NCBI GenBank assembly: GCA_964523895.1
Contig: CAZGBJ010000011.1
Location: forward strand, 1-64,000
Length of the DNA stretch: 64,000 nt
DNA from: UBA7359 sp964523895
GTDB taxonomy: Bacteria; Pseudomonadota; Gammaproteobacteria; Eutrophobiales; Eutrophobiaceae
Direction of reading: 5' to 3'
The notes below the pieces were generated by a model that saw only the letters and a list, made by a program, of their open reading frames with translations, did no database searches and had not been told where the DNA came from. Each line of letters begins with the position of its first letter. Position 1 is the first letter of the stretch. This document shows, piece by piece, positions 16,323-25,729 of the stretch. The position numbers and the translations under genes are program-made.

Positions 16323-17321
16323 TCATTCCTGCAACCATTCAGCGACTTGCTTGGCATAGTAAGTCAGGATTCCATCAGCACCGGCACGTTTACAAGAAAG
16401 CAAGGATTCCATAACAGTACTTTTCTCATCTAGCCAGCCATTGTTCGCGGCAGCTTTTAACATGGCATACTCACCGCTGACATGATAGACATAGGTCGGT
16501 CGGCCATAGGTAGTTTTAACGCGATAGACAATATCAAGATAAGGTAATCCAGGTTTGACCATGACCATATCGGCACCTTCATTTAGATCAAGTTCAACTT
16601 CAGTTATTGCTTCATCTGTATTGGCAGGATCCATTTGGTAAGTATATTTGTCGCTGTCTCCTAAATTTTCAGCAGAACCAACAGCATCGCGAAAAGGGCC
16701 GTAAAAGCTTGAAGCATATTTTGCCGAGTAAGCTAAAATTTTTGTGTTGATATAGTTATTCGATTCCAACGCAGATCGAATATGACCAATACGGCCATCC
16801 ATCATATCCGATGGTGCAACAATATCTGCGCCAGCTTCAGCATGAGACAATGCTTGCTTAACCAGAACCTCAACGGTTTCGTCATTGAGGACATAACCCT
16901 CTTCATTTGTTAAACCGTCTTGACCGGAGAGTGTAAATGGGTCAAGTGCTACATCTGTTATAACGCCAAGATCGGGGCAGTGTTGTTTCAATTGACGAAC
17001 GGTGGTTTGTAGTAAACCGTCAGGGTTCCATGCTTCGGCAGCATCATCACTTTTCTTATCGTCAGATACAACCGGGAATAGTGCTATGGCAGGAATGCCA
17101 AGCTCTGTTAGCGTTTTCGCTTCCTCGAGCAGCAGATCAATACTTAAACGTTCTATGCCGGGCATCGACTCTATTGCAGTACGTTTATTTTCCCCTTCAA
17201 TAATAAACATCGGATATATCAGATCATCTGTTGAAATATTCGATTCGCGCATGAGTCGGCGCGAGAATTCATTTGAACGTAGGCGACGTAAGCGGGTCAA
17301 TGGATAGGTGCGTTTAGTCAT
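16323..17321 (-). CDS. hemB: delta-aminolevulinic acid dehydratase (porphobilinogen synthase)
   Basis: It condenses two 5-aminolevulinates to porphobilinogen for haem. The 332 residues are standard. Schiff-base lysines appear in AYSAKYASSFYGPFR and MVMVKPGLPYLD. The metal-site segment reads DVALDPFTLSGQDG, without the cysteines of zinc enzymes, so it belongs to the magnesium-dependent, Pseudomonas-like class. Monocistronic and convergent with ntrC. Confidence 0.96.
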   Translation of the reverse strand: MTKRTYPLTRLRRLRSNEFSRRLMRESNISTDDLIYPMFIIEGENKRTAIESMPGIERLSIDLLLEEAKTLTELGIPAIALFPVVSDDKKSDDAAEAWNPDGLLQTTVRQLKQHCPDLGVITDVALDPFTLSGQDGLTNEEGYVLNDETVEVLVKQALSHAEAGADIVAPSDMMDGRIGHIRSALESNNYINTKILAYSAKYASSFYGPFRDAVGSAENLGDSDKYTYQMDPANTDEAITEVELDLNEGADMVMVKPGLPYLDIVYRVKTTYGRPTYVYHVSGEYAMLKAAANNGWLDEKSTVMESLLSCKRAGADGILTYYAKQVAEWLQE

Positions 17322-17414
17322 TTCTTTCAGTTAAAGCTATTTAGTCTTTATAATAAGAATAATTGTAACTCAAAATCCGATTAACATTCAGAACATTATT
17401 AAACTGTCTACCAT

Positions 17415-18233
17415 ATGGATTCAATATTTTTAGAAAATGAGGGTTTATCAAGAATGCTTATATTCATATTGGTTCTGATTTTGATTATAAGTCTTGAATA
17501 TTTTTTACCAAGAAGGCAGTTGAAATTATCTAAAAAGAAACGTTGGTCGACAAATTTTTTATTACTTCTTACAGATGTGTTTTTCGTCAGATTATTATTA
17601 CCGGTTGCGACAGTAGAAACTGCAGTAATCGCACAGGCACATAATATTGGTTTATTAAATCAGTTTGAATTACCAGTTATGGTGAATATTGTAATAACCA
17701 TTATTGTTTTTGATGTTTTTATCTATGGGCAACATGTGTTATTCCATAAAGTAAATTTGTTCTGGAGCATGCACCGGGTTCACCATACCGATCTTGAATA
17801 TGATGTGACAACGGGCATTCGATTCCACCCGGCAGAAATTGTAATCTCGATGTTAATCAAAATGCTGGGAATACTAATATTGGGCCCTGCCGTTATTGCC
17901 ATTGTTATTTATGAAATCGTGTTAAGTTCAGCATCAATATTTACACATGGGAACTTGCGTTTGCCCTATAATACAGATGGGTTGATAAGAAAAATCTTTA
18001 TTACGCCGGATATGCACCGTATTCACCATTCAGTTTATCGGCAGGAAACTGATAGTAACTACGGAAGTTTATTTTCATGTTGGGATCGGCTATTTAAGAC
18101 CTACACCGATCAACCTAGGGATGGTCAGCTGGATATGACGATCGGCCTTGAATATTTCCGGGATGAACAATCTCAGCAGTATCCATCATTATTATTATTA
18201 CCTATTAAGACAGAAACGAGGTCAGAAACATGA
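17415..18233 (+). CDS. fatty acid hydroxylase/sterol desaturase family membrane protein
   Basis: A 272-residue integral membrane di-iron protein. Several hydrophobic helices (about 13-33, 50-75, 90-110, 150-180) surround the His boxes HVLFH, HRVHHTDLEYD and HRIHHSVYRQETDSNYG. The family oxidises lipids or carotenoids; the substrate here is unknown. It overlaps the methyltransferase gene by ATGA, so the two are translationally coupled. ATG 17454 is an alternative start. Confidence 0.88.
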   Translation: MDSIFLENEGLSRMLIFILVLILIISLEYFLPRRQLKLSKKKRWSTNFLLLLTDVFFVRLLLPVATVETAVIAQAHNIGLLNQFELPVMVNIVITIIVFDVFIYGQHVLFHKVNLFWSMHRVHHTDLEYDVTTGIRFHPAEIVISMLIKMLGILILGPAVIAIVIYEIVLSSASIFTHGNLRLPYNTDGLIRKIFITPDMHRIHHSVYRQETDSNYGSLFSCWDRLFKTYTDQPRDGQLDMTIGLEYFRDEQSQQYPSLLLLPIKTETRSET

Positions 18234-19348
18234 GTGTTGAATCAGCCGTCTTAGATCGTTATTCAGAGGGAGCCAATGAAAGGCAGGAAGCCCTTTGTTG
18301 TCCGGTGGACTACCAAACCCATTTACTGGATATATTGCCTGAAGAAATTATTGAAAAAGATTACGGCTGTGGTGATCCATCACGTTATGTTCGTGAAAAT
18401 GATGTTGTACTCGACCTGGGTAGTGGTAGTGGCAAGATATGTTACATGGCTGCTCAGCTTGTTGGTGATAACGGCAAAATCATCGGCGTTGATATGAATA
18501 ATGATATGTTGGCATTGGCACGTCAGTATCAAACAGCCATGGCAGAAAAAATGGGTGGTGATCGGGTCAAGTTTGTAAAAGGTAAAATTCAGGATCTGGC
18601 TTTAGATGTTGATGCTATGGAACAGTGGCTGCAATCAAACCCGGTAACAAATGCAAACGATATCGCAGCATTAGATGCATGGAAAGTGAATCAATGTTCT
18701 CAGTCGCCATTGATTGCAGATAATTCTATTGATCTGGTGATATCAAATTGCGTGTTAAATCTGGTGGGTGATGCAGAGAAACAGCAACTCGTGAATGAAA
18801 TATTTCGTGTGGTAAAACCGGGTGGTCGTATTGCAATTTCAGATATTATTAGTGATGATTTAATTCCTGAACATTTAAAGGAAGATGAAGAATTATGGAG
18901 CGGCTGTATATCTGGTGCATTTCAGGAACTGGAGATGTTGAAGATGTTTCAGGAGGCAGGTTTTGTTGCTGTTTATTATGACAAATGGTCAGATGCTCCC
19001 TGGCAAGTCGTAGAAGGTATAGAGTTTCGTTCTGTGACATTAACAGCAATCAAAAGAGAACAGGTTGATTGCATTGATAAGGGGCATGCAGTTATTTATC
19101 GTGGTCCCTATGATTTCATTATTGATGATGAAGGCCATGAATTTCCGAGAGGGGAGAGAATGGCGGTGTGTGAACGTACGTTTAATTTATTATGTAATGA
19201 ACCTTATAAAGAAGATTTTATTGCAATCGCACCTGCAGTTGAAAAAGAACCACGTCAGTGGTGTGCTGCGCCGGGAGCAAAACGATCGACAGCTGAAACA
19301 AAGGGCGGCAATCATTCAATGAGTACTGAACAATCGTCTTGTTGTTAA
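18230..19348 (+). CDS. ArsM-like SAM methyltransferase with Cys-rich ends
   Basis: A 372-residue methyltransferase. Motif I is VLDLGSGSGKICY, then GVDMNNDMLALAR and VISNCVLNLV, close to arsenite methyltransferases. Conserved-looking cysteines lie before the fold (LCCPVDY, Cys23-24; YGCGDPSRY, Cys47), and the protein ends in SSCC after a CAAPG segment. An insert of about 40 residues (DVDAMEQWLQSNPV) separates motifs. A C-terminal domain of about 90 residues (from YRGPYDFIIDDEGHEFPRG) is unfamiliar. Metal or metalloid chemistry is inferred. No ars operon genes are nearby. Confidence 0.72.
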   Translation: MSVESAVLDRYSEGANERQEALCCPVDYQTHLLDILPEEIIEKDYGCGDPSRYVRENDVVLDLGSGSGKICYMAAQLVGDNGKIIGVDMNNDMLALARQYQTAMAEKMGGDRVKFVKGKIQDLALDVDAMEQWLQSNPVTNANDIAALDAWKVNQCSQSPLIADNSIDLVISNCVLNLVGDAEKQQLVNEIFRVVKPGGRIAISDIISDDLIPEHLKEDEELWSGCISGAFQELEMLKMFQEAGFVAVYYDKWSDAPWQVVEGIEFRSVTLTAIKREQVDCIDKGHAVIYRGPYDFIIDDEGHEFPRGERMAVCERTFNLLCNEPYKEDFIAIAPAVEKEPRQWCAAPGAKRSTAETKGGNHSMSTEQSSCC

Positions 19349-19367
19349 CTAAAATAGAGGATAAGTA

Positions 19368-20231
19368 ATGACGGCAAAAATTATAGATGGTAAGGCCATA
19401 TCTGAAGCTGTTAGAAAAGAATGGAAAGAACGAGCGGACAAACTTAAAGAGCAAGGTGTGCTTCCGGGTCTTGCCGTCATTATTGTCGGTGATAATCCGG
19501 CATCAAAGCTCTATGTCAATAACAAGATCAAAGCCTGTCACGAAGTAGGTTTGCATTCTGAAGTGCATGACATGCCGGAAGATATTACCGAAGATATGTT
19601 GCTAAATCTGATTCAACAACTTAATGAGGCGAAAAAGATAAACGGAATTCTGGTGCAATTACCATTACCCAAACATATTGATGAAAACAAGGTTTTAGAA
19701 GCGATTGATCAGGACAAAGATGTTGATGGTTTTCATCTCTACAACGTCGGTGCATTAATGACAGGTAATACGGTATTTCCACCTTGTACCCCATTTGGTG
19801 TAATGCGCATGTTGGAATATTGCAAAGTACCGATAGCGGGTCAAAATGCGGTTGTTGTTGGTAGAAGTAATATTGTTGGTAAACCCATGGCAATGCTTTT
19901 ATTGCAGAAAGATGCAACAGTGACAATTTGTACATCGAAGACCAAAGATTTGACCTACCATACCACGCAGGCCGATATCCTGGTCGTTGCTACGGGTAGA
20001 GCAGAAATGGTCAAAGCTGAACATGTGAAGCAAGGTGCTGTTGTGATTGATGTCGGTATAAACCGACTCGATAATGGAAAATTGGTTGGTGATGTTGATT
20101 TTGAAAGTGTAAAAGAAGTTGCTGGTCATATAACACCTGTTCCTGGAGGAGTTGGCCCAATGACGATAACAATGCTGGTTGCGAATACGGTTATGGCAGC
20201 AGAAAGAGCAAGTGGTCTGTCTGGTTCTTGA
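19368..20231 (+). CDS. folD: methylenetetrahydrofolate dehydrogenase/cyclohydrolase
   Basis: A bifunctional enzyme interconverting 5,10-methylene-, methenyl- and 10-formyl-tetrahydrofolate with NADP. The 287-residue length fits. Signatures: the catalytic Lys region YVNNKIKACHEVG, the ILVQLPLPKH motif, the PCTPFGVM signature, the VVGRSNIVGKP nucleotide loop and GGVGPMTITML near the end. It follows the methyltransferase by 19 bases and may share its transcript. Confidence 0.97.
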   Translation: MTAKIIDGKAISEAVRKEWKERADKLKEQGVLPGLAVIIVGDNPASKLYVNNKIKACHEVGLHSEVHDMPEDITEDMLLNLIQQLNEAKKINGILVQLPLPKHIDENKVLEAIDQDKDVDGFHLYNVGALMTGNTVFPPCTPFGVMRMLEYCKVPIAGQNAVVVGRSNIVGKPMAMLLLQKDATVTICTSKTKDLTYHTTQADILVVATGRAEMVKAEHVKQGAVVIDVGINRLDNGKLVGDVDFESVKEVAGHITPVPGGVGPMTITMLVANTVMAAERASGLSGS

Positions 20232-20321
20232 TAAGTCCGTCAGGGATTGTTTTTTTATTCTCAGGACGATGTTTTATCGTGATGTAATAACGATATAAAT
20301 AGAAAAAAATGCCAATAAACG

Positions 20322-21041
20322 TTAACGGTCTTCCGGGTTTGGTAGTGATTCGACGGTGTCTTCTATCCATGTTTCGACTTCTTTTGTAATTTGTTTTGCA
20401 GTTTTGCCGCCGCTGTCGATGGCTGGACCAATTACTATACTGACCTCTCCCGGTTTTTTAATCATACTATTTCGGGGCCAAAGGTAACCGGCATTATGTG
20501 CTACGGGAATGATCTGAGCACCGGATTTTTCAGCAAGTAATCCGCCACCAGGTAAATACTTTCCTTTCTCATCCGGAGCAACACGCGTTCCTTCAGGAAA
20601 GATAATGACCCATCTATTTTGTTCTAATTTTTGACAACCTTGTGTAACAATTTGTCGAAATGATTTAATTGCTGAACCACGATCGATAGCAATCGGCTGC
20701 ATAGCGGCCAGACCCCAACCATAAATCGGGATCATTAATAATTCTCGTTTTAGTATCCAGACCTGTGGCACGAAGATGAGTTGTAATGCTAATGTTTCGA
20801 AAGCGGATTGATGATTGCACATTACGATGCAGGCTTTATCCGGGATATTATCCAGACCTTTTACCTTGTAACGTACTCCACAACAGATTCTTAACCAGAA
20901 AAGATTGAAAGCCGTCCACTGGCATACCATGTGATAACGAGTTTCAAATTTTAACGGGAAAGCAATAACGCCTAGTGGCACGAAAAGTATAATACTAATG
21001 ATTTGCCCAATGTAAAAAAACAGGGAACGAAGAAACAACAT
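20322..21041 (-). CDS. plsC: 1-acylglycerol-3-phosphate O-acyltransferase
   Basis: It makes phosphatidic acid from lysophosphatidic acid and acyl-ACP/CoA at the inner membrane. 239 residues. An N-terminal membrane helix (LFFYIGQIISIILFVPLG) precedes NHQSAFE, the H-x4-D/E catalytic box with Glu in place of Asp, and FPEGTR. Glu at that place is frequent in the branch found next to gmhB. The stop of gmhB abuts its start, so the genes form an operon. Confidence 0.9.
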   Translation of the reverse strand: MLFLRSLFFYIGQIISIILFVPLGVIAFPLKFETRYHMVCQWTAFNLFWLRICCGVRYKVKGLDNIPDKACIVMCNHQSAFETLALQLIFVPQVWILKRELLMIPIYGWGLAAMQPIAIDRGSAIKSFRQIVTQGCQKLEQNRWVIIFPEGTRVAPDEKGKYLPGGGLLAEKSGAQIIPVAHNAGYLWPRNSMIKKPGEVSIVIGPAIDSGGKTAKQITKEVETWIEDTVESLPNPEDR

Positions 21042-21581
21042 CTATTTATTTATAGTGACTATCTCGTCTACAAAAGAAGCGAGGCTATCGTATACAGGCG
21101 TACCGTCCGGCACCAGACCTTGATCAATTTCAGATTGTCCTTTACCAGTACGAACGAGTATCGGTTTGCCACCCGCACTTTCAACGGCTTTGATGTCAGT
21201 CATTTTGTCACCGACACAAAAAACTTTATTTAATGGTGTTCGTAGCCGTTCCGATATATCGAAATAAAGTCCGGGTTTGGGTTTACGACAAGAACAATTA
21301 TCTTTTGGTAAATGCGGACAAAAGAAAATGGCATCAATGACGCCGCCAAACTGGGAAAGATGCGTGTTCATTTTTATATGAATCGCATTAAGTGTTTCAA
21401 TAGAAAATAATTTCCTACCAATACCGGACTGGTTTGTTGCGATAACAACCTGATATCCATTGTGTGAAAGTTTACCAATGGCTTCCATACTCCCGGCTAT
21501 GGGCAACCATTCTTCCGGGGACTTGATGTAGTCATCAGAATCTTCATTTATTACGCCGTCTCGATCAAGAATGATAAGCAT
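21042..21581 (-). CDS. gmhB: D-glycero-beta-D-manno-heptose 1,7-bisphosphate 7-phosphatase
   Basis: A HAD phosphatase of 179 residues in the ADP-heptose pathway for LPS core. DRDGVIN holds the nucleophile and acid Asp. ATNQSGIG is motif II. The zinc-loop cysteines are in CPHLPKDNCSCRKPKPG. VGDKMTDIKA is motif IV. It is directly followed by plsC, a common pairing. Confidence 0.94.
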   Translation of the reverse strand: MLIILDRDGVINEDSDDYIKSPEEWLPIAGSMEAIGKLSHNGYQVVIATNQSGIGRKLFSIETLNAIHIKMNTHLSQFGGVIDAIFFCPHLPKDNCSCRKPKPGLYFDISERLRTPLNKVFCVGDKMTDIKAVESAGGKPILVRTGKGQSEIDQGLVPDGTPVYDSLASFVDEIVTINK

Positions 21582-21828
21582 TATAGTTAACCTAGAATCC
21601 TTAGTTGGACTCGTTTGAGTGTGTGTTTATCAGGTTTAGTTGCGCCGATTAGAAAACCGCGCATAGTAATTCTACGTAAGGCTTTCGCCATCAAGCAAAT
21701 GAGCCTGATAAACGTGCAATCAAATGAGTAGGAGGACTCTCCCATTAACTGAATATTTAATAAACTATTATTTCTTATTATAAAATACATCATCATAGTT
21801 TAAGACCGGTCAACTGAGGGTTCTAGGT

Positions 21829-23904
21829 TCAACCCTGTAGTTTAGAAATATCTGCTGTTTGTAAAAATAAGGCACTTAAATTATCAAGTAGTGCCAGTCT
21901 ATTCATTTTAATAGCATCATCATCACAATTCACCATGACGTTATCAAAAAAATCATCTACATTTTCTCGTAATCCTGCCAATTCCGTTAATGCTGATTTG
22001 TAATCACGCTTTTCTATCATCGGTTCAAGGCGTTTTTGGTAACTGCTTAGTGATTTAGCCAGTGTAATCTCTGATTCTTCGCTAAGTAGATCATCATCTA
22101 TTTTCTTAGTATAGGTGACATCTGATTTTTTAAGTATATTGCTGATGCGTTTGTTAGCTGCAGCCAGACTTTCAGCTTCTGTTAATTTTCTGAATTCAGT
22201 GACGGCGGTTAGTCGATGATGAAAATCCAGCGGCTTGTTTGTGTTAATAGCGAGCACGGATTCGAATGTATCAGAATCAACACCTTCGTCCAGATAATAA
22301 CGGCGTAAACGTTGCATTAAAAAGTGGAATACATCATCAATCTGTTTTTTTGCATTGATTTCATTTGGATAATTTGATGCTGCTAATGAAATCAATTCTT
22401 TCAAATCGATATCCAGTTCACATTCGATAATGATTCGTAATAGTCCAATTGCAGAACGGCGTAAAGCAAATGGGTCTTTATCACCCGTAGGTGCTTTACC
22501 GATGGAGAATATACCAACCAGGCTATCGATTTTTTCACTTACCGCCAGGCATTGACCTAATTTTGATGCAGGCAATTTGTCTCCGGCAAAACGCGGTTGG
22601 TAAACTTCTTCTATTGCGGCGGCAACATCGGTATTTTCACCATCAGCTTCAGCATAGTAACGCCCCATGGTTCCTTGCAATGCAGGAAACTCAGATACCA
22701 TTTCAGTAAGTAAATCACAAAGGCATAACTCAGCCGCGCGTTTGGCTGCATTGACATCAACATTTAAAGAATTTGCCAGACCCGAAGCTGTTTTGAGCAA
22801 ACGTTCTGATTTTTTATAAAGTGTGCCTAATTGTTTTTGGTAGACCACTTTTTTTAATGATTCAATATGACTTGCCAGTCCGTGTTTTAAATCCCGTTGC
22901 CAAAAGAAGGAAGCGTCACTGAGTCTGGGTTGTATGACGCGTTCATTACCTTGTTTAATTAAATCCGGATTTTTACTTTCAATATTCGCAACACTTATAA
23001 AGTACGGAAGCAAGCCTCCTTGTTTGTCAACAACTGGAAAATATTTCTGCTGATCCTGCATCGACGAAATTAAGACTTCTTTCGGTAGTTTGAGAAAATC
23101 AGAGTTGAACTCGCCAAAAAAACTGACAGGCCACTCAACCAGAGAGGTCACTTCATCAAGCAAATCAGAATCGATGACAGCTTTACCACCCTCACTTTCT
23201 GCGATAGCTACCACTTGAGTTTGAATCAAACTACGACGTTCATTGTAATCTGCTAATACGTGAGCTTCCTGTTTTAATGTATCAATATAACTAGCAGGTT
23301 TTTTTATTGTTATTGCATCAGGGTGATGAAAACGATGACCGTAACTTTCCCTTCCTGAAGTAACACCCATAACTTCGCAGTTAATCGCATCATCGCCAAA
23401 TAAAATTAATAACCATTTTATAGGACGTACAAATTCAACATCACTCTCGCCCCAGCGCATGCGTTTGGCAATAGGTAAACGGCTTAAGGCAGTTTCAATT
23501 ATTGTTGGTAAAAGTTCAGTCGTTTGTTTTCCCTGTACCACAGCATTGAAGGCTAACCATGTCCCTTTATCTGTTTCGAGTTGTTCAAGCTGCTCTACTT
23601 CTACACCGCATGATTTGGCAAAACCTTCCGTTGCGCGCGTTGCTTTACCTTTATCATCAAATGCTGCCGATAGTGCAGGACCACGACGTTGTTGTTGTTT
23701 ATCTTCTTGTGTAATTTCAAGTTGTTTAAGCAGAATTGAAAGTCGACGAGGTGTTGCATACCAGTTTGCATCACTAAATTTCAGATCTTGTTCCTGCAGA
23801 GATTGGCTGACTTCTTCTTTAAAAGCAGTCGCCAATTTTTTCAGTGACTTTGGTGGCAATTCCTCAGTCCCGATTTCGATTAATAAATCTTTTGTATCCA
23901 TCAT
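21829..23904 (-). CDS. glyS: glycyl-tRNA synthetase beta subunit
   Basis: The beta chain of the bacterial alpha2-beta2 glycyl-tRNA synthetase, 691 residues. The N-terminus KDLLIEIGTEELPPKSLK is diagnostic. The interior HD-like and C-terminal anticodon-binding DALR-like regions match family length. The start is MMD; either ATG is possible. A 108 bp inverted repeat lies between glyQ and glyS. The 247 bp before gmhB hold no gene. Confidence 0.97.
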   Translation of the reverse strand: MMDTKDLLIEIGTEELPPKSLKKLATAFKEEVSQSLQEQDLKFSDANWYATPRRLSILLKQLEITQEDKQQQRRGPALSAAFDDKGKATRATEGFAKSCGVEVEQLEQLETDKGTWLAFNAVVQGKQTTELLPTIIETALSRLPIAKRMRWGESDVEFVRPIKWLLILFGDDAINCEVMGVTSGRESYGHRFHHPDAITIKKPASYIDTLKQEAHVLADYNERRSLIQTQVVAIAESEGGKAVIDSDLLDEVTSLVEWPVSFFGEFNSDFLKLPKEVLISSMQDQQKYFPVVDKQGGLLPYFISVANIESKNPDLIKQGNERVIQPRLSDASFFWQRDLKHGLASHIESLKKVVYQKQLGTLYKKSERLLKTASGLANSLNVDVNAAKRAAELCLCDLLTEMVSEFPALQGTMGRYYAEADGENTDVAAAIEEVYQPRFAGDKLPASKLGQCLAVSEKIDSLVGIFSIGKAPTGDKDPFALRRSAIGLLRIIIECELDIDLKELISLAASNYPNEINAKKQIDDVFHFLMQRLRRYYLDEGVDSDTFESVLAINTNKPLDFHHRLTAVTEFRKLTEAESLAAANKRISNILKKSDVTYTKKIDDDLLSEESEITLAKSLSSYQKRLEPMIEKRDYKSALTELAGLRENVDDFFDNVMVNCDDDAIKMNRLALLDNLSALFLQTADISKLQG

Positions 23905-23912
23905 TTACTTTT

Positions 23913-24020
23913 TTGCCACAGAGAACACAGAGTTCACTGAGGAATAATTAATAATAAAAAGATTAAATTTTTGTTTCAAAAATTCAATCATCTCTGTGTT
24001 CTCCGTGCCCTCTGTGGCAA
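23913..24020. repeat. GCCACAGAG-type inverted repeat, copy 2
   Basis: TTGCCACAGAGAACACAGAG at the left and TCTCTGTGTTCTCCGTG-CCCTCTGTGGCAA at the right (23991-24020) are near-perfect complements around about 60 AT-rich bases. The element lies between co-directional glyQ and glyS. The transcript would fold into one long hairpin across the operon junction. Confidence 0.85.
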
Positions 24021-24023
24021 TCT

Positions 24024-24944
24024 TTATTTGTTTAAAGGGAAACCTAGTGCTTCACGGCTTTCAAAGTAGGCTTGTGCGACAGCGCGTGACAGTGTTCTTA
24101 CGCGTAATATGTATGCTTGGCGTTCAGTAACTGAAATGGAACCACGAGCATCGAGTAGATTGAAGGCATGCGAAGCCTTCATCGTCATTTCATATGCAGG
24201 TAGTGGCAAGTTTTCTTCGATTAATTTTTGCGATTCTTGTTCACAAGTATCAAACCAGTCAAACAATGAGTCAGTATTTGCCAGTTCAAAATTATAGCGA
24301 GACATTTCAACTTCATTTTGATGATAAATATCGCCGTAGCTTACCGTGCGTTCATCATTTTGAGACCAGATGAGATCAAAAATATTACTGCAATTCTGTA
24401 AACACATGGCAATACGTTCTAAGCCGTACGTCATTTCACCCGTTACCGGTTTGCAATCCAGCCCACCGATTTGTTGAAAGTAAGTAAATTGACTGATTTC
24501 CATTCCGTCCAGCCAGACTTCCCAACCCAACCCCCAGGCACCTAAAGTCGGTGATTCCCAATTATCTTCTACGAAACGAATATCATGTGCTTCAGTATCA
24601 ATACCAATAGCTTTAAGAGAGTCCAGATAAAGCTGCTGAATATCATCCGGTGAAGGCTTCAATAACACCTGAAATTGATAATAATGTTGCAGACGATTCG
24701 GGTTTTCACCATAGCGCCCATCAGCTGGGCGTCGACACGGTTGCACATAAGCTGCCCGCCAGGGTTCTGGTCCAATTGCTCGTAAAAATGTAGCGGGATG
24801 AAAGGTTCCTGCGCCCATTTCCATATCATAGGGCTGCGCAATAGTGCAGTCATGGTCAGACCAGTATTGTTGTAATTCAAATATCAGTTGCTGGAAGCTC
24901 AATACCGCCCCGGAAATTTCTTCTTGTTTATTATCTTGTGACAT
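24024..24944 (-). CDS. glyQ: glycyl-tRNA synthetase alpha subunit
   Basis: The catalytic alpha chain, 306 residues. Visible class II motifs include MEMGAGTFHPATFLRAIGPEPW, QPCRRPADGRYGENPNRLQHYYQ and GLERIAMCLQ. It is the first gene of glyQS. The stop codon lies four bases outside the inverted repeat. Confidence 0.98.
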   Translation of the reverse strand: MSQDNKQEEISGAVLSFQQLIFELQQYWSDHDCTIAQPYDMEMGAGTFHPATFLRAIGPEPWRAAYVQPCRRPADGRYGENPNRLQHYYQFQVLLKPSPDDIQQLYLDSLKAIGIDTEAHDIRFVEDNWESPTLGAWGLGWEVWLDGMEISQFTYFQQIGGLDCKPVTGEMTYGLERIAMCLQNCSNIFDLIWSQNDERTVSYGDIYHQNEVEMSRYNFELANTDSLFDWFDTCEQESQKLIEENLPLPAYEMTMKASHAFNLLDARGSISVTERQAYILRVRTLSRAVAQAYFESREALGFPLNK

Positions 24945-25078
24945 CTAGTTAAACCATTTTGCAAGGCAGAAAGTATACCGTGTGTGGCTGACGATGTGTA
25001 TGGAGTGGCTTGGGTTTAATAAAGTTCTCAAGGTATATCAGCAAAATGTCGATAAACCTTGTAATCCTGATAAAAATG

Positions 25079-25633
25079 GTGAGAAAGAATTTGAGGCAAG
25101 TATCAATCACAATTACTGAGACAGCTCACTGGCATGCCCTGATAGGTAAAGCTGAACATGTCGCACACCATTTATTGCCGCAAGGAATTGAAAATTATCT
25201 GGTTAGGCTTTTTATGCGTTTTGAACAGGAAGAAACTAATACTTTTCAGAAGAAGCAGGGTCAGGAACATCTTGTAAATACAGAGGAGAAACTGCAACGC
25301 CTTGGCGATCAATGTTTGATGCTGTGTGGGTTTTATCCTGAAGCTAGCGAGGAATATGGTGTGGCCATGGGTGAATTTATATCAATGGGCGCCGAATCCT
25401 ATAAAAAGATGGCATCACTTGAATATGGTGAAAATGAAATGATATTTGAATATTTGGCAGAAAATTTTGCGCAGGTATCCGAATTACTTTGTTACATTAG
25501 CAACTTTTACAATAAATCCTCTAAAAGACAAAACTATAAAACTGTAGAGAATTATGATGAATTTGTAGCCCCGCTTAAACAGGCAGAACAAATTTCATTT
25601 AGTAGTTCTATATCACATCGTGTATTGAACTAG
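25079..25633 (+). CDS. conserved hypothetical protein, paralogue of the 1.1 kb gene
   Basis: A soluble, helical protein of 184 residues from ATG 25079. It shares with the 1096-1701 product the core LGDxxL-x2-GF and FISMGxxxY at the same spacing. I chose ATG 25079 because similarity to the paralogue begins just after it; in-frame starts at 25010 (TTG) and 25046 (ATG) would add 23 or 11 residues. No start has a strong ribosome site. Function unknown. Confidence 0.6.
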   Translation: MRKNLRQVSITITETAHWHALIGKAEHVAHHLLPQGIENYLVRLFMRFEQEETNTFQKKQGQEHLVNTEEKLQRLGDQCLMLCGFYPEASEEYGVAMGEFISMGAESYKKMASLEYGENEMIFEYLAENFAQVSELLCYISNFYNKSSKRQNYKTVENYDEFVAPLKQAEQISFSSSISHRVLN

Positions 25634-25729
25634 GGAATTTCTTATTGCTCTTCACATTAATCGACAACAAGACCGTAAGCAAAATAGTCCGAAGCGAATA
25701 AGTTTGAATAACAATCTAGAGATATATTC

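Noticed and set aside
21582..21828. Possible small gene between glyS and gmhB
   Set aside because: The only frame (69 codons, minus strand) lacks a ribosome site and has no domain-like composition.
21806..21835. tRNA T-loop-like GGTTCTAGGTTCAACCC near the glyS stop
   Set aside because: No cloverleaf can be formed around it; no acceptor or anticodon arms are visible.
23459..23947. Open frame ending in a TENTEFTEE peptide opposite glyS
   Set aside because: It is antisense to glyS and its tail is the translated inverted repeat, a known artefact of this repeat family.
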